A stretch of 38,392 nucleotides of DNA, taken from NCBI GenBank assembly GCA_964534845.1, contig CAZHPV010000019.1, positions 1-38,392 on the forward strand, written 5' to 3'. Of this stretch, positions 15,477-24,474 are shown one piece after another. The notes beneath the pieces are model-generated. The model searched no databases. It was not told where the DNA came from and saw only the letters and a list, made by a program, of their open reading frames with translations. The translations under genes and the position numbers were made by a program. The DNA comes from CALCKU01 sp964534845. Its GTDB lineage: Bacteria > Pseudomonadota > Alphaproteobacteria > Caulobacterales > Maricaulaceae. How positions within the stretch are numbered: the stretch's first letter is position 1; every line of letters begins with the position of its first letter.

Positions 15477-16754
15477 ATGTCGTTAGAACCCTATATGCCC
15501 CAGCTAGAAAAGCTCAATGATACAGACCAGCGTGCCTTAAAGTTTCTTGAAGGACGCAAGGATGAGATGGTCAAGAAGGCTATCAAATGGTCCGCTATCA
15601 ATACCTATAGTGGGAACTTACAAGGCCTACAAAAATTTGCTGAAATATTACAAGAAGAGCTATGCCAGCTAGATTGCGACATTGACGTCATAGACACCCC
15701 GCCCATGGAAAAAGTTTCAGGTGATGGGTCGATCATTCAGACTTATACGGCTCCTGTCATAGAGGCTCGCGCGCGCGCAAATGCACCCGTTCAAGTCGTG
15801 CTGACAGGCCATTACGACACAGTCTTCCCAGAGGGCACGTTTGAGGACATTACCGACATAGGCGACGGGAAATTAAACGGGCCCGGCTTGGCGGACATGA
15901 AAGGCGGCATCATCGTGATGATTGAAGCCTTGAAAGCGCTGGAGCAATCAGAGCTTAAAAATGACATTGGCTACCATATCGTTCTCACCCCTGATGAGGA
16001 GACGGGTAACTTTGCCAGCCGCGGCCGCCTCGAGCTTGCTGCCAAGGCTGCCCAAATCGGCCTCACATTTGAACCTTCAATGGAAAGCGGCGCTATGTCG
16101 GGCGCAAGAAAAGGCTCCGCCATTTTCGATGTAATTCTCAATGGCCGCGCCGCCCATGCGGGTCGTAATCCCGAGGATGGTAAAAGCGCCATACATGCGG
16201 CGGCAAAATTCACGGATAAGCTTGAAAATCTAAACTTCGTTAGAGATGGCGTGAGTTTTAACGTCGGCAAAATCGATGGGGGTGGCCCGAACAATATCGT
16301 CCCTGCCCTCGCTATCGTCCGTTTTGGCGTGCGCGCACCTGATGAAGAAGCCTCACAATGGGCAATAGAGCAAATCGATCAGCTTCTGGCTGAAGTATGC
16401 GAATTGGACGGCATATCAGGCCATATTCATGGCGGGTTTTACCGCCCTCCTAAGCCGCGTAACAAAGCCCAAGAAACGCTATTCCAAGCCACAAAGCAAA
16501 CAGGTCATGCCTTGGGACTCGATCTCGAATTCGTTGACACAGGCGGTGTTTGTGAAGGCAATAATGTCTTCGCCGCAGGCACGCCCAATATCGACACACT
16601 CGGTGTTCGCGGCGGACGCATTCACTCACATGACGAATTTGTTGTCACGGATAGTTTTGAAGAACGCGCCAAATTAGCTCTCCTATTACTCTTAAGAATA
16701 GCGGATGGGCGCATCAATGCCGCGCAAATAAAATCATTAATGAAAGCCTCTTAA
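15477..16754 (+). CDS. M20 family metallohydrolase, candidate succinylglutamate desuccinylase
   Basis: A 425-residue M20 (carboxypeptidase G2-like) dizinc hydrolase. I use the ATG of MSLEPYMPQ; a TTG-led frame begins right after the astC stop. Metal-site motifs are clear: GHYDTVFP (His112, Asp114), GPGLADMKGG (Asp140), TPDEETG (Glu174 catalytic, Glu175) and a late RIHSHDEF histidine. The lid dimerisation domain includes AAHAGRNPEDGKSAIHAA. Carboxypeptidase G2 relatives cut N-acyl-glutamates, and succinylglutamate is one. It sits between astC and astD, two bases before astD, in a cluster without astE. I therefore infer that it performs the last AST step, giving succinate plus glutamate. Direct proof is lacking. 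Confidence 0.85.
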   Translation: MSLEPYMPQLEKLNDTDQRALKFLEGRKDEMVKKAIKWSAINTYSGNLQGLQKFAEILQEELCQLDCDIDVIDTPPMEKVSGDGSIIQTYTAPVIEARARANAPVQVVLTGHYDTVFPEGTFEDITDIGDGKLNGPGLADMKGGIIVMIEALKALEQSELKNDIGYHIVLTPDEETGNFASRGRLELAAKAAQIGLTFEPSMESGAMSGARKGSAIFDVILNGRAAHAGRNPEDGKSAIHAAAKFTDKLENLNFVRDGVSFNVGKIDGGGPNNIVPALAIVRFGVRAPDEEASQWAIEQIDQLLAEVCELDGISGHIHGGFYRPPKPRNKAQETLFQATKQTGHALGLDLEFVDTGGVCEGNNVFAAGTPNIDTLGVRGGRIHSHDEFVVTDSFEERAKLALLLLLRIADGRINAAQIKSLMKAS

Positions 16755-16755
16755 A

Positions 16756-18207
16756 ATGCATAATGATGTCTACATAAATAACCAATGGGTCAAAGGTGAA
16801 GGAAAACCCTTTTCCAATTCCTGCCCCTCTACAAACAAAATTGTGTGGCAGGGCCATGGGGCCTCTCGCGGCCAAGTCCAAAGCGCGGTTAAGGCCGCGC
16901 GAGGGGCCCTAAAAGATTGGTCGCAAAGACCGCAATCTGAGCGCAATGATATCTTACTCGGATACGCTAAATCGCTAAAGGAGAGAAAAGAAGACATCGC
17001 CAAAGCGATTAGCCAAGATATGGGCAAGCCCATTTGGGAATCGCGCACCGAAGCCAATGCTATGGCAGGAAAGGTAACTATCTCTATCCAAGCCTTGGAA
17101 GAACGCGCCGGAGACCGAGAAAGCGAAACGGCCTTTGGCGGCACACAGCTTGTTCACCGCTCACATGGGGTAATGGCTGTTCTAGGTCCGTTCAATTTCC
17201 CCGGCCATCTGCCCAATGGTCATATTGTCCCGGCTTTACTCGCCGGAAATGTCTGTATTTTCAAACCGTCTGAACAGGCGCCCAGCGTCGCCAAAATTAT
17301 GGCAGACGCATTTAGAGAGGCAGGCCTCCCCCAAGGCTGCCTCTCTATTTTACAAGGCGCTCGCGAAACGGGGCAAGCCTTGTTAGAGGCTGAAATTGAC
17401 GGCCTTCTCTTTACGGGTTCCGTTGAAACAGGACTGCATTTTCACCACTATTTTGCGGGCCGGCCAGAGGTTATGCTCGCCTTAGAAATGGGCGGCAATA
17501 ACCCGCTCATCGCTTGGGAACCTCTGGGTGCTGAAGCTGCCGCCAATCAGATTTTCCAATCTGGCTTTATTACAACGGGACAACGCTGCTCATGTGCGCG
17601 GCGCGTCATACTGCCCAATACACCTTTTGCCGATAAGGTTGTCGAAGCCCTCATTGGGCTTATCGAAACCGTTAAAATTGGCCCGTGGGATAATGAGGAG
17701 AGCTTTATGGGGCCGTTAGTCTCGGTCAGAGCCGCCCAGCAAGCTGTCGCCTTTCAAGATAACCTCTTGGCGCAAGGCGGCAAGGCGCTCAAGGCTTTAA
17801 CTGCCCAAGGCCCGCAATCTGCCTTTGTCACGCCCGGCGTCATTGATGTCACGGATATGGCAGACCGTGCAGATCACGAATTATTTGGACCGCTGATTCA
17901 GCTTATCAGAACCGATACGCTCCAAGAGGCTATTGCGGAGGCAAATGCCACGCGCTTTGGCTTAGCGGGTGGATTACTTTGCGATGATAAGGCAAGCTGG
18001 GAATTAGCGCATAGGGAGATGAAGGCAGGTATCCTGAATTGGAACCGGCCAACGACTGGCGCCTCTTCAGCTCTGCCTTTTGGCGGTCCGGGGCATTCAG
18101 GCAATTTCAGACCCGGCGCATATTATGCCGCTGATTATTGCGCCTGGCCGCAAGCCAGTCAGATCGCCCAAAAAGCTGAAGCCATACCGATGCCTGGTTT
18201 GGCTTGA
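16756..18207 (+). CDS. astD: Succinylglutamate semialdehyde dehydrogenase AstD
   Basis: A 483-residue NAD-dependent aldehyde dehydrogenase that oxidises succinylglutamate semialdehyde to succinylglutamate in the fourth AST step. Visible features are GPFNFPGHLPNGHI (AstD-specific cofactor region), FKPSEQAP, LLFTGSVETG, the base Glu244 (LALEMGGNNP) and the nucleophile Cys278 (TTGQRCSCARR). The closing RPTTGASSALPFGGPGHSGN is typical of AstD. The start codon lies one base after the stop of the M20 gene, so the two are translationally linked. The 3' end converges with the DUF3592 gene four bases away, with no terminator seen between. Confidence 0.96.
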   Translation: MHNDVYINNQWVKGEGKPFSNSCPSTNKIVWQGHGASRGQVQSAVKAARGALKDWSQRPQSERNDILLGYAKSLKERKEDIAKAISQDMGKPIWESRTEANAMAGKVTISIQALEERAGDRESETAFGGTQLVHRSHGVMAVLGPFNFPGHLPNGHIVPALLAGNVCIFKPSEQAPSVAKIMADAFREAGLPQGCLSILQGARETGQALLEAEIDGLLFTGSVETGLHFHHYFAGRPEVMLALEMGGNNPLIAWEPLGAEAAANQIFQSGFITTGQRCSCARRVILPNTPFADKVVEALIGLIETVKIGPWDNEESFMGPLVSVRAAQQAVAFQDNLLAQGGKALKALTAQGPQSAFVTPGVIDVTDMADRADHELFGPLIQLIRTDTLQEAIAEANATRFGLAGGLLCDDKASWELAHREMKAGILNWNRPTTGASSALPFGGPGHSGNFRPGAYYAADYCAWPQASQIAQKAEAIPMPGLA

Positions 18208-18211
18208 AACC

Positions 18212-18685
18212 TTAATCTTTTATGATCGCTCTAACCGCAATCGCAATGAAGTATAAACCAGCCAGCACAAATCCGATACCGACGGCCAATCCCCCTAGGT
18301 TATTTTTTGATACGCCTTTTGCATAAACCGACTCAGATGGCCTTTGGGGGTTAACATACACGGTCGCCTGTCCACGCTTAGGCCTTTCTAACTGCCTTGA
18401 AGCGTAAGGCCCAAACCCTGTCCGGTCTCCTTCATATTCAGCCCCCTCATATTGATAATTATAAACAACCTTTACGACGGCGGCTGACCGTCCCCCCGTA
18501 TTTTTATATCCCGAACGTGAATTGCGTCCGCGATGAATTTTATAACTTATAACGGTGGCTTGAACGGGGCTCCAGTTTTCACTGGCCTTGCCCTTGAGAT
18601 ATAAATCGTAAGTATAAGGTGTAAGCCTTATGCCAATCCATAAAAATAAAATTGCAAAAATAGAATAGAATATCCCGCGGCCCAT
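18212..18685 (-). CDS. DUF3592 membrane protein
   Basis: The 157-residue protein has a hydrophobic N-terminal helix (about 4-24), an external beta-rich domain (about 35-115) with WSPVQATVISYKI, VYNYQYEGAEYEGDR and ATVYVNPQRPSESV, and a C-terminal helix (about 128-150). That two-helix layout around an ATVYYNP-like motif is DUF3592. Function is unknown for the family. It ends four bases from the convergent astD stop and shows no link to arginine catabolism. Confidence 0.8.
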   Translation of the reverse strand: MGRGIFYSIFAILFLWIGIRLTPYTYDLYLKGKASENWSPVQATVISYKIHRGRNSRSGYKNTGGRSAAVVKVVYNYQYEGAEYEGDRTGFGPYASRQLERPKRGQATVYVNPQRPSESVYAKGVSKNNLGGLAVGIGFVLAGLYFIAIAVRAIIKD

Positions 18686-18821
18686 TTTACTCGCCCTTCA
18701 TTTAATAATTCGGCCTCACAATAATCGTTTGGCATTGATAAAATATGAAAGGTATCACCACTGTTTATGGTTTGCTGGGCTGAGAAATTTTAAAGACGTA
18801 GCAAAATTTATTTTGGACTAT

Positions 18822-19550
18822 TTAGGGCCGTAAATATCTGTAAATCATCTCGATAATAGCGTCTTCGTGCTGTTGCAACTCCTGCTCGGAAAACACATCC
18901 ACACCAAAGGTACGCTTAACCTCTGGAGCTAATAAAAAGATTGTACGATTCGCCGTCATCATGATGTAGAACACATTCATATCCGAAACATTTTTAGGAA
19001 AAATACCTGCAGCCTTGCCTTGATGAATACGTATCATTGATTTTTTAATCAAAGGCTTGGAAAAGTTTTCAACAACCCAATCCAGACGTTCGCTTTCCAA
19101 TAATATTTCAAACATCAAGATACGAAACAGCTCAGGATATTTCGCGGAAAATCGAATATATGCGCGTGTCATGGATATCATGTGATTTCGGAAACCATCG
19201 GCATTCAAGATTTTATCACCAACCTGATCGTCCCACTCTAGAGCGTTCAACATCATGTCATAAAGGAATGTAACGACGGCTTGCCATAACGTATTTTTGT
19301 TTTTGTGATGATATTTAATCAAGCCATGTTTGACGCCCGCTAAATCGGAAATTTGTCTTAGGGACGCACCGTCATAGCCATATTTGGAAAACACCTTCAC
19401 AGCCGCCTCTAAAAGTTTAGACCGCGTATCAAGTTCACAATTCGGAACCGAGATATTGTGCAAATATCTATCTTCAAGATCTTTAAAATCTGTTTTCACT
19501 ACTTGCCCACCTTGTATGATCTCCGCTCCAACAGACAATTTAGAACGCAT
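18822..19550 (-). CDS. TetR family transcriptional regulator
   Basis: A 242-residue protein with an N-terminal helix-turn-helix of the TetR type (about 42-90: RSKLLEAAVKVFSKYGYDG, then LRQISDLAGVKHGLIKYHHKNK) and an alpha-helical ligand and dimer domain. The TetR domain starts late, at about residue 40. A GTG at codon 18 (19499), with AGGTGGG seven bases before it, is a good alternative start giving 225 residues. It follows the deacylase gene by 101 bases on the same strand and may control the deacylase/DUF3088/receptor/MFS group. That is inferred from position only. The effector is unknown. Confidence 0.88.
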   Translation of the reverse strand: MRSKLSVGAEIIQGGQVVKTDFKDLEDRYLHNISVPNCELDTRSKLLEAAVKVFSKYGYDGASLRQISDLAGVKHGLIKYHHKNKNTLWQAVVTFLYDMMLNALEWDDQVGDKILNADGFRNHMISMTRAYIRFSAKYPELFRILMFEILLESERLDWVVENFSKPLIKKSMIRIHQGKAAGIFPKNVSDMNVFYIMMTANRTIFLLAPEVKRTFGVDVFSEQELQQHEDAIIEMIYRYLRP

Positions 19551-19651
19551 GCTCCAAACAATTCGAACCTAGTACAAGATTATCCCCCGCACAGCAAATG
19601 TTTAGCCTCCGAGCTTGGATAAGCAAATGTCCCATAAGGGCTGTTTCTATA

Positions 19652-21409
19652 TCAACCTCTTATCAACCGCCCGGGCCTCGCGCCAGTATCCTCATCCTGT
19701 GAGCGTGTTTGTATGCCTTTTACAAAGGTCGCTATATAGCCAATAGAGGGCTGCAAGATTCGACTGCCACCTGCGGGCAGATCATTAAAGACGCCCAATG
19801 GCCCCAACGCCAAACGATCATGGTCGACAACATTTATATCGGCGCGTTTACCTATTTCTAAAGACCCCCGATCCGTCAAGCCATATAGATTTGCATTTTT
19901 ATAGCTCTGCTTATGCACTAGGTTTTCTAACGGAATAAGCGGGCCACGTTTGCGGTCGCGCGCCCAGTGCATCATTTGGTAAGTCGCGGCCACGCCGTCA
20001 AATATCATATTTACATGCGCACCAGCGTCACTCAAGCCAATGACAGTCTGTTTATTCGAAATCATTTCATGCAAGCAGTCCTGATTGCCGTCATAATAAT
20101 TACTACCCAGAACAATTGCAAAACGGCGGCCATTTCCGCCCGTTAAAAACTCATACATAAACTCCGCAGGCGTTTGACCCGCCGCTTTTGCACGCGCTGC
20201 AAAACATTTCTCACGCACAGGTTCGTAATCAACCGGGTCTTCCATTTCGTATAGGCTTTCAAATGAATGCTGAAGCAGCATATGAACCCCCGCCGTCATG
20301 GAACCCAGATATTCATGCGGAACATCATCGTCAGACAAAATCGCCTCACGCACTTCAGGTTTACGCATTTCCGTCAGAATATCTTCAAATGGCAAATGCG
20401 CCATTTTCAAATAAGTCTCACGGCGCTGGAACATGTGATAGCTCTGTAAACTTGTAACCACGCCAATAGGACGAGAGGCGACTTGGGGATGCAGGCGGGT
20501 GCCTTTGCTGTTATGATCTTCCACCGTCTCCAAAACTTTTTTCCAAAGACGCGGATCGTCCATATTTTGAACCAAAGTAAATGTTACCGGGCAATTTGCG
20601 TGACGTGAGACGCGCGCCATTAATTCAACTTCTTCCTCATAGCTTGTTTCCTCACCGCCCATATGTTCAAGATCGCCGACAGTACCCGCTGGAATTAACT
20701 CGAACACGCCTTTGCCATTTTTTTTAATCACATCGGCAAACGCCATAATTTCATCATCAGCGGCATGGGTTCCGGGAATGATCTGTCCTTTGATGTCTCT
20801 ATGTCCGATTGTACGCGATGTTGAAAACCCAAGCGCGCCCGCCGACAATGCTTCGCCGACAATCTGCCTCATTTTCGTTATGTCATCATCAGTCGCAGGA
20901 TCATTCCGGCGCCCCCGTTCCCCCATCACATAGTTTCTGACCGCCCCGTGCGCTATTTGCGTACCAATATCAAGCGTGTATTCACGGCTCTCTATATGGT
21001 CCAGATATTCAGGGAATGTCTCCCAAGCCCCCCAAGGTATACCCTCGTAAAGTGCGGTGCCGGGGATATCCTCAACACCTTCCATGACTTCGATTAAATC
21101 ACGCTCACCGCCCGGAGGGACAGGCGCGAAGCCTACACCGCAATTGCCCATGACGACGCTTGTGACGCCATGACTAAAGGAGGGATCCATTTTATCATCC
21201 CAACTCACCTGCCCATCAAAATGGGTATGAATGTCGACAAATCCGGGCGTAACAATCGCGCCCTCCGCCTTTATAGTTCGATCAGACGCACTGTTAATTT
21301 TATCCTCGATTTCAACGATAACACCATCTTTGATACCGATATCGCCGCGATAGGGTTGACCCCCTAAACCATCGACAATTTGCCCGTCCTTGATAAGTAT
21401 ATCCAACAT
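19652..21409 (-). CDS. Amidohydrolase, N-acyl-D-amino-acid deacylase family
   Basis: A 585-residue cytoplasmic amidohydrolase of the D-aminoacylase type. An N-terminal small beta domain (LDILIKDGQIVDGLGGQPY) leads to the metal motif VDIHTHFDGQ (His61, His63) and the family's bridging cysteine in VMGNCGVGFAP (Cys90). Later come LGFSTSRT and GLSDAGAHVNMIFD near the C-terminal half. Characterised relatives hydrolyse N-acyl-D-amino acids; many others are of unknown substrate. It follows the DUF3088 gene by 34 bases, and the nearby TonB receptor and MFS transporter suggest an imported substrate. Specificity cannot be read from sequence. Confidence 0.87.
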   Translation of the reverse strand: MLDILIKDGQIVDGLGGQPYRGDIGIKDGVIVEIEDKINSASDRTIKAEGAIVTPGFVDIHTHFDGQVSWDDKMDPSFSHGVTSVVMGNCGVGFAPVPPGGERDLIEVMEGVEDIPGTALYEGIPWGAWETFPEYLDHIESREYTLDIGTQIAHGAVRNYVMGERGRRNDPATDDDITKMRQIVGEALSAGALGFSTSRTIGHRDIKGQIIPGTHAADDEIMAFADVIKKNGKGVFELIPAGTVGDLEHMGGEETSYEEEVELMARVSRHANCPVTFTLVQNMDDPRLWKKVLETVEDHNSKGTRLHPQVASRPIGVVTSLQSYHMFQRRETYLKMAHLPFEDILTEMRKPEVREAILSDDDVPHEYLGSMTAGVHMLLQHSFESLYEMEDPVDYEPVREKCFAARAKAAGQTPAEFMYEFLTGGNGRRFAIVLGSNYYDGNQDCLHEMISNKQTVIGLSDAGAHVNMIFDGVAATYQMMHWARDRKRGPLIPLENLVHKQSYKNANLYGLTDRGSLEIGKRADINVVDHDRLALGPLGVFNDLPAGGSRILQPSIGYIATFVKGIQTRSQDEDTGARPGRLIRG

Positions 21410-21443
21410 ATATTTCTCAGTATTACATTTTCAATCTAGCGTA

Positions 21444-21797
21444 TCATATATCTGATGAAGGAAAAACAGGTATCCCGTGTCGCTTCCGCAACGCAGCCAT
21501 TATTTTATTGCCTTTAACAAAGCGTATGCCCTGATAATCTTCAGCTTCCATGCCCCTTGGAGCATTATCTGCGAAAACCAAAATGGGTAGCGACGGATTA
21601 AACTCGCCAACTAAGTCGGCCACGCTTTCTATAGACTCCTGAGTACACACACGTTCTACATCTATTTTTTGGTTCAGATCAGGAAAAGTTCTGAGCAAAA
21701 TCTCCAAGAGCTCCGAGGTCCAGCAATATAAATTATTAGCTAAATTGCTATAATTTTGCCGGTCAGATTTAAGAATAAACAATCTGTCTAATGTCAT
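21444..21797 (-). CDS. DUF3088 family protein
   Basis: A 117-residue cytoplasmic protein with the DUF3088 pattern: RLFILKSD near the start, LYCWTSELLEILLRTFPDL in the middle, then SLPILVFAD and ALRKRHGIPVFPSS at the end. Function is unknown; the fold may be thioredoxin-like given the small alpha/beta layout and the YCW segment. It is 34 bases upstream of the deacylase gene, so the pair is probably cotranscribed. The ribosome site is weak. Confidence 0.75.
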   Translation of the reverse strand: MTLDRLFILKSDRQNYSNLANNLYCWTSELLEILLRTFPDLNQKIDVERVCTQESIESVADLVGEFNPSLPILVFADNAPRGMEAEDYQGIRFVKGNKIMAALRKRHGIPVFPSSDI

Positions 21798-21826
21798 TAC
21801 AGCTCAAGGGTCATTTCAAAAAAAGA

Positions 21827-21863
21827 GGGTTGCGAAATAACGCTCGCAACCCTTTTATTTTTT
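21827..21863. terminator. Terminator after the first TonB receptor, bidirectional
   Basis: GGGTTGCG (21827-21834) and CGCAACCC (21845-21852) form a perfect 8-bp stem with a 10-base loop. On plus it is followed by TTTT-A-TTTTTT; on minus it is followed by TC and seven T. It lies just after the stop codon of the receptor gene, which reads on minus. Confidence 0.88.
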
Positions 21864-21876
21864 AACTCATTTAGAA

Positions 21877-24258
21877 TTAGAAAGACTTCTTGAGGCGAAT
21901 ACCATATTGACGGGGCGCGCCAATAGTCCGCTGCGCCAATCCACCAGCTACCCCAATAGCGAACCCAGTCGAAGCATGTTCATTGTCAAGTATGTTCGTA
22001 CCCCAGAACGCAACATTAAGGTCTTCACCAATGTCAAAATCAATCTGACCATTAACAAGCGTAATGGATCCAACTTCTGCTAGGTCTTCACCAACCACAG
22101 GCAAATTAATGACCTCTGGTCCTGCCAGTTCTTGGTCATCCAGAAAAGAAACCGTAAATTGACCATGTCCACGAATATTTTCTGTCACGTCAAAACTGTA
22201 GCGCGGCGTATAGTTAAACTGCCAATTCGGGCCCCCGACAGGTTCATCTGAGCGGTCGAACTGAATGATCTCTGTTACTTCTTCGTTGATATCGAGTGTA
22301 TCTGGATCATCAGGCACTAATACATTAAGTCTCGGCTCAATAAAGTCCTGAAATTCGCCCTCCGTAAAGCCCACGCCAACGCTTATGGATAAGTCTTCTA
22401 TTGGAAACCATACTAATTCAGCTTCAAAACCGTAGAGTTCAGCTTCCGCCGCATTGTTTAGCACAGCAACGGGAACGCCGACCGTACCTGCAACTGTCTC
22501 GTCAAGGGCGAAACTTTGAATTTGAATATCAGAGTAATCCGAGAACCATGCGGCTGCATTAAACCTGACTGTGTTCTCAAAGAAGTCGGCTTTAAAACCA
22601 GCCTCGTAATTTAGGACAAATTCTGGATCAACTTCTGTGGCAAGATCTCCGTCACCGTCAATACCGCCGCTTCTAAAACCTCTGGATATAGAGGCATAGC
22701 CAAGTACATCATCCGTGAATTTATAGTCCAAAGCAGCTGTGAAAGAAAATCCGTCAAATGAGGCATCGTTTATGATTGTCGTTCCCGCAGCGTTATTAAT
22801 AATAACCGAACCATCATCCAATGTTGTTGTACCCAAAATAGCGGCGGCATCAGCAACATTTATAATTCCAATCGTAGGGAGTGGCGCATCCGGGTCATTC
22901 GGGTCAGGCATTGCCCCTGGGACTGGCGTCCCTGCTAAAGCGCCTAGCTGTATTAATTCAACCGATCTATCTTCATCAGTATAACGTCCACCCAAAGTCA
23001 CGTTAAGTCTGTCAGTTAAAGCATATGTGCCTTGAGCAAATACCGATATAGCTTCATTTTCCACATCGGTAATCTGATTACGTCCAATAGTATTATTTCT
23101 ATCACTACCGGTTTCATCCGAGTAAAAAGCGCCTACTTGCCATTTTAGTTTATCATTATAATCTCCTGCAAGGCGGAGCTCTTGGGCAAATAGCTCTGAA
23201 TCTTGACCAATCACAATCCCGCCAAGCGGAGAAAAGTTAAGGGAAGTTTCTGATTCTTGATCACGAAAACTCGTGACCGAGGTAAGCTCAGCAAAGCCTA
23301 AATCAGCTTTTACTGTCCCGTTAATATTGAACTCATCGGCTTCAACACCATTTGGAATAGTTATAGGTGCAAAAAACGCATCATCAAAATCTGCGCCCAG
23401 AAAAAAGTCTTCTGAAGCATCGACGGGTGATGCAATTGGAAAAGCGTCAATCAAAGCCCGTATGATCGCCCCGTTCTCATCAACGTCATGGTAATCCGCA
23501 TTAATTCTAACGGAGAGCCTGTCATTGGGTTCAACAAGTAATGAACCTCTTAGGAAGGCTTCATTGTCATCACCCAAATCCAGACCTGACAATGTACCAT
23601 CCGAACGAACTCCGTCCCCGAAACCGTCACGATCTGTCAGGGCACCGCCAAAGCGAAGAGCCGCAGTCTCACCAATGGGAACGTTTACGACACCTTCAAT
23701 GTCAATTTGGTCAAAGTTGCCAACTGTTACCTCACCATAGCCAGAAAACTCTTCAAGCACCGGCGCATGTGTGGTGACAATCACGGTACCACCTGTAGTA
23801 TTTTTACCAAATAGCGTGCCTTGCGGACCTCTTAATACTTCTACCTGTTCGATATCAAAGAGATTGCCGAATAGGTTGGTACCACGTGTGATAGGCGCAC
23901 CATTGACGTTAATACCAACAGCCTGATCGATGGTTAAATCCGAGGTTGTCGAATTTTGCCCCCGAATATTTACAACAGCCGCGAAATCGCCTCGAACTTC
24001 GTCTGATCGAATATCAAAGTTAGGCGTAATCTGGGCAATTTCCGGAAATTCAGTAATCCCGGCATTTAATAGCGCTGAACCCGTTATCGCAGTCACTGAA
24101 ATTGGAACATCCTGTAGATTTTCTTCAACCTTACGCGCGCTGACAACAATTTCGTCAATTTGCGCATAGGCTGGCGCGCAATAAGCACTCATTGCGCCGA
24201 CAAGTCCCCCGGCGACTAAGAAGGATTTGAGCTTTATTGGTTTTAAAGATTTTATCAC
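21877..24258 (-). CDS. TonB-dependent outer membrane receptor (first)
   Basis: I set the start at a GTG (24258) seven bases after GGGAG; an upstream TTG would include the ribosome site in the gene. The 793-residue protein has a signal peptide (to about residue 32), a TonB box IDEIVVSARK (about 34-43), a plug domain with QVEVLRGPQGTLFGKNTTGG, and a beta barrel ending in GIRLKKSF, the terminal aromatic used in outer membrane insertion. It belongs to the large CirA/FyuA-like receptor group of this lineage. Substrate is unknown; nearby deacylase and MFS genes suggest an organic nutrient rather than iron. A 20-bp palindrome lies 106 bases upstream. Confidence 0.93.
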   Translation of the reverse strand: MIKSLKPIKLKSFLVAGGLVGAMSAYCAPAYAQIDEIVVSARKVEENLQDVPISVTAITGSALLNAGITEFPEIAQITPNFDIRSDEVRGDFAAVVNIRGQNSTTSDLTIDQAVGINVNGAPITRGTNLFGNLFDIEQVEVLRGPQGTLFGKNTTGGTVIVTTHAPVLEEFSGYGEVTVGNFDQIDIEGVVNVPIGETAALRFGGALTDRDGFGDGVRSDGTLSGLDLGDDNEAFLRGSLLVEPNDRLSVRINADYHDVDENGAIIRALIDAFPIASPVDASEDFFLGADFDDAFFAPITIPNGVEADEFNINGTVKADLGFAELTSVTSFRDQESETSLNFSPLGGIVIGQDSELFAQELRLAGDYNDKLKWQVGAFYSDETGSDRNNTIGRNQITDVENEAISVFAQGTYALTDRLNVTLGGRYTDEDRSVELIQLGALAGTPVPGAMPDPNDPDAPLPTIGIINVADAAAILGTTTLDDGSVIINNAAGTTIINDASFDGFSFTAALDYKFTDDVLGYASISRGFRSGGIDGDGDLATEVDPEFVLNYEAGFKADFFENTVRFNAAAWFSDYSDIQIQSFALDETVAGTVGVPVAVLNNAAEAELYGFEAELVWFPIEDLSISVGVGFTEGEFQDFIEPRLNVLVPDDPDTLDINEEVTEIIQFDRSDEPVGGPNWQFNYTPRYSFDVTENIRGHGQFTVSFLDDQELAGPEVINLPVVGEDLAEVGSITLVNGQIDFDIGEDLNVAFWGTNILDNEHASTGFAIGVAGGLAQRTIGAPRQYGIRLKKSF

Positions 24259-24363
24259 GGTGTTCTCCCAAAACAATGTTAGTGATCCGCCCCAAAAATA
24301 TTGGCCGGTGTATTACAGAAATTGAATCGCCCTTTGGCATTTTATTTTTTTCAATTTCACAAA

Positions 24364-24383
24364 ATTTATCCACACGGATAAAT
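24364..24383. promoter_or_regulatory. Perfect 20-bp inverted repeat upstream of the first TonB receptor
   Basis: ATTTATCC-ACAC-GGATAAAT is symmetric over 20 bases, in the 216-bp gap between the MFS stop and the receptor start. Size and symmetry fit a TetR- or GntR-like dimeric repressor site. I did not find a second copy upstream of the MFS or TetR genes by eye. Confidence 0.6.
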
Positions 24384-24474
24384 CCTACAACAATCACTTT
24401 TAACAGGTGTGGCTGAAATGATACACTTTACGCCTTCCAATGCGCTAAAGACTGCCAAGTCTGTGTTTATTTTT

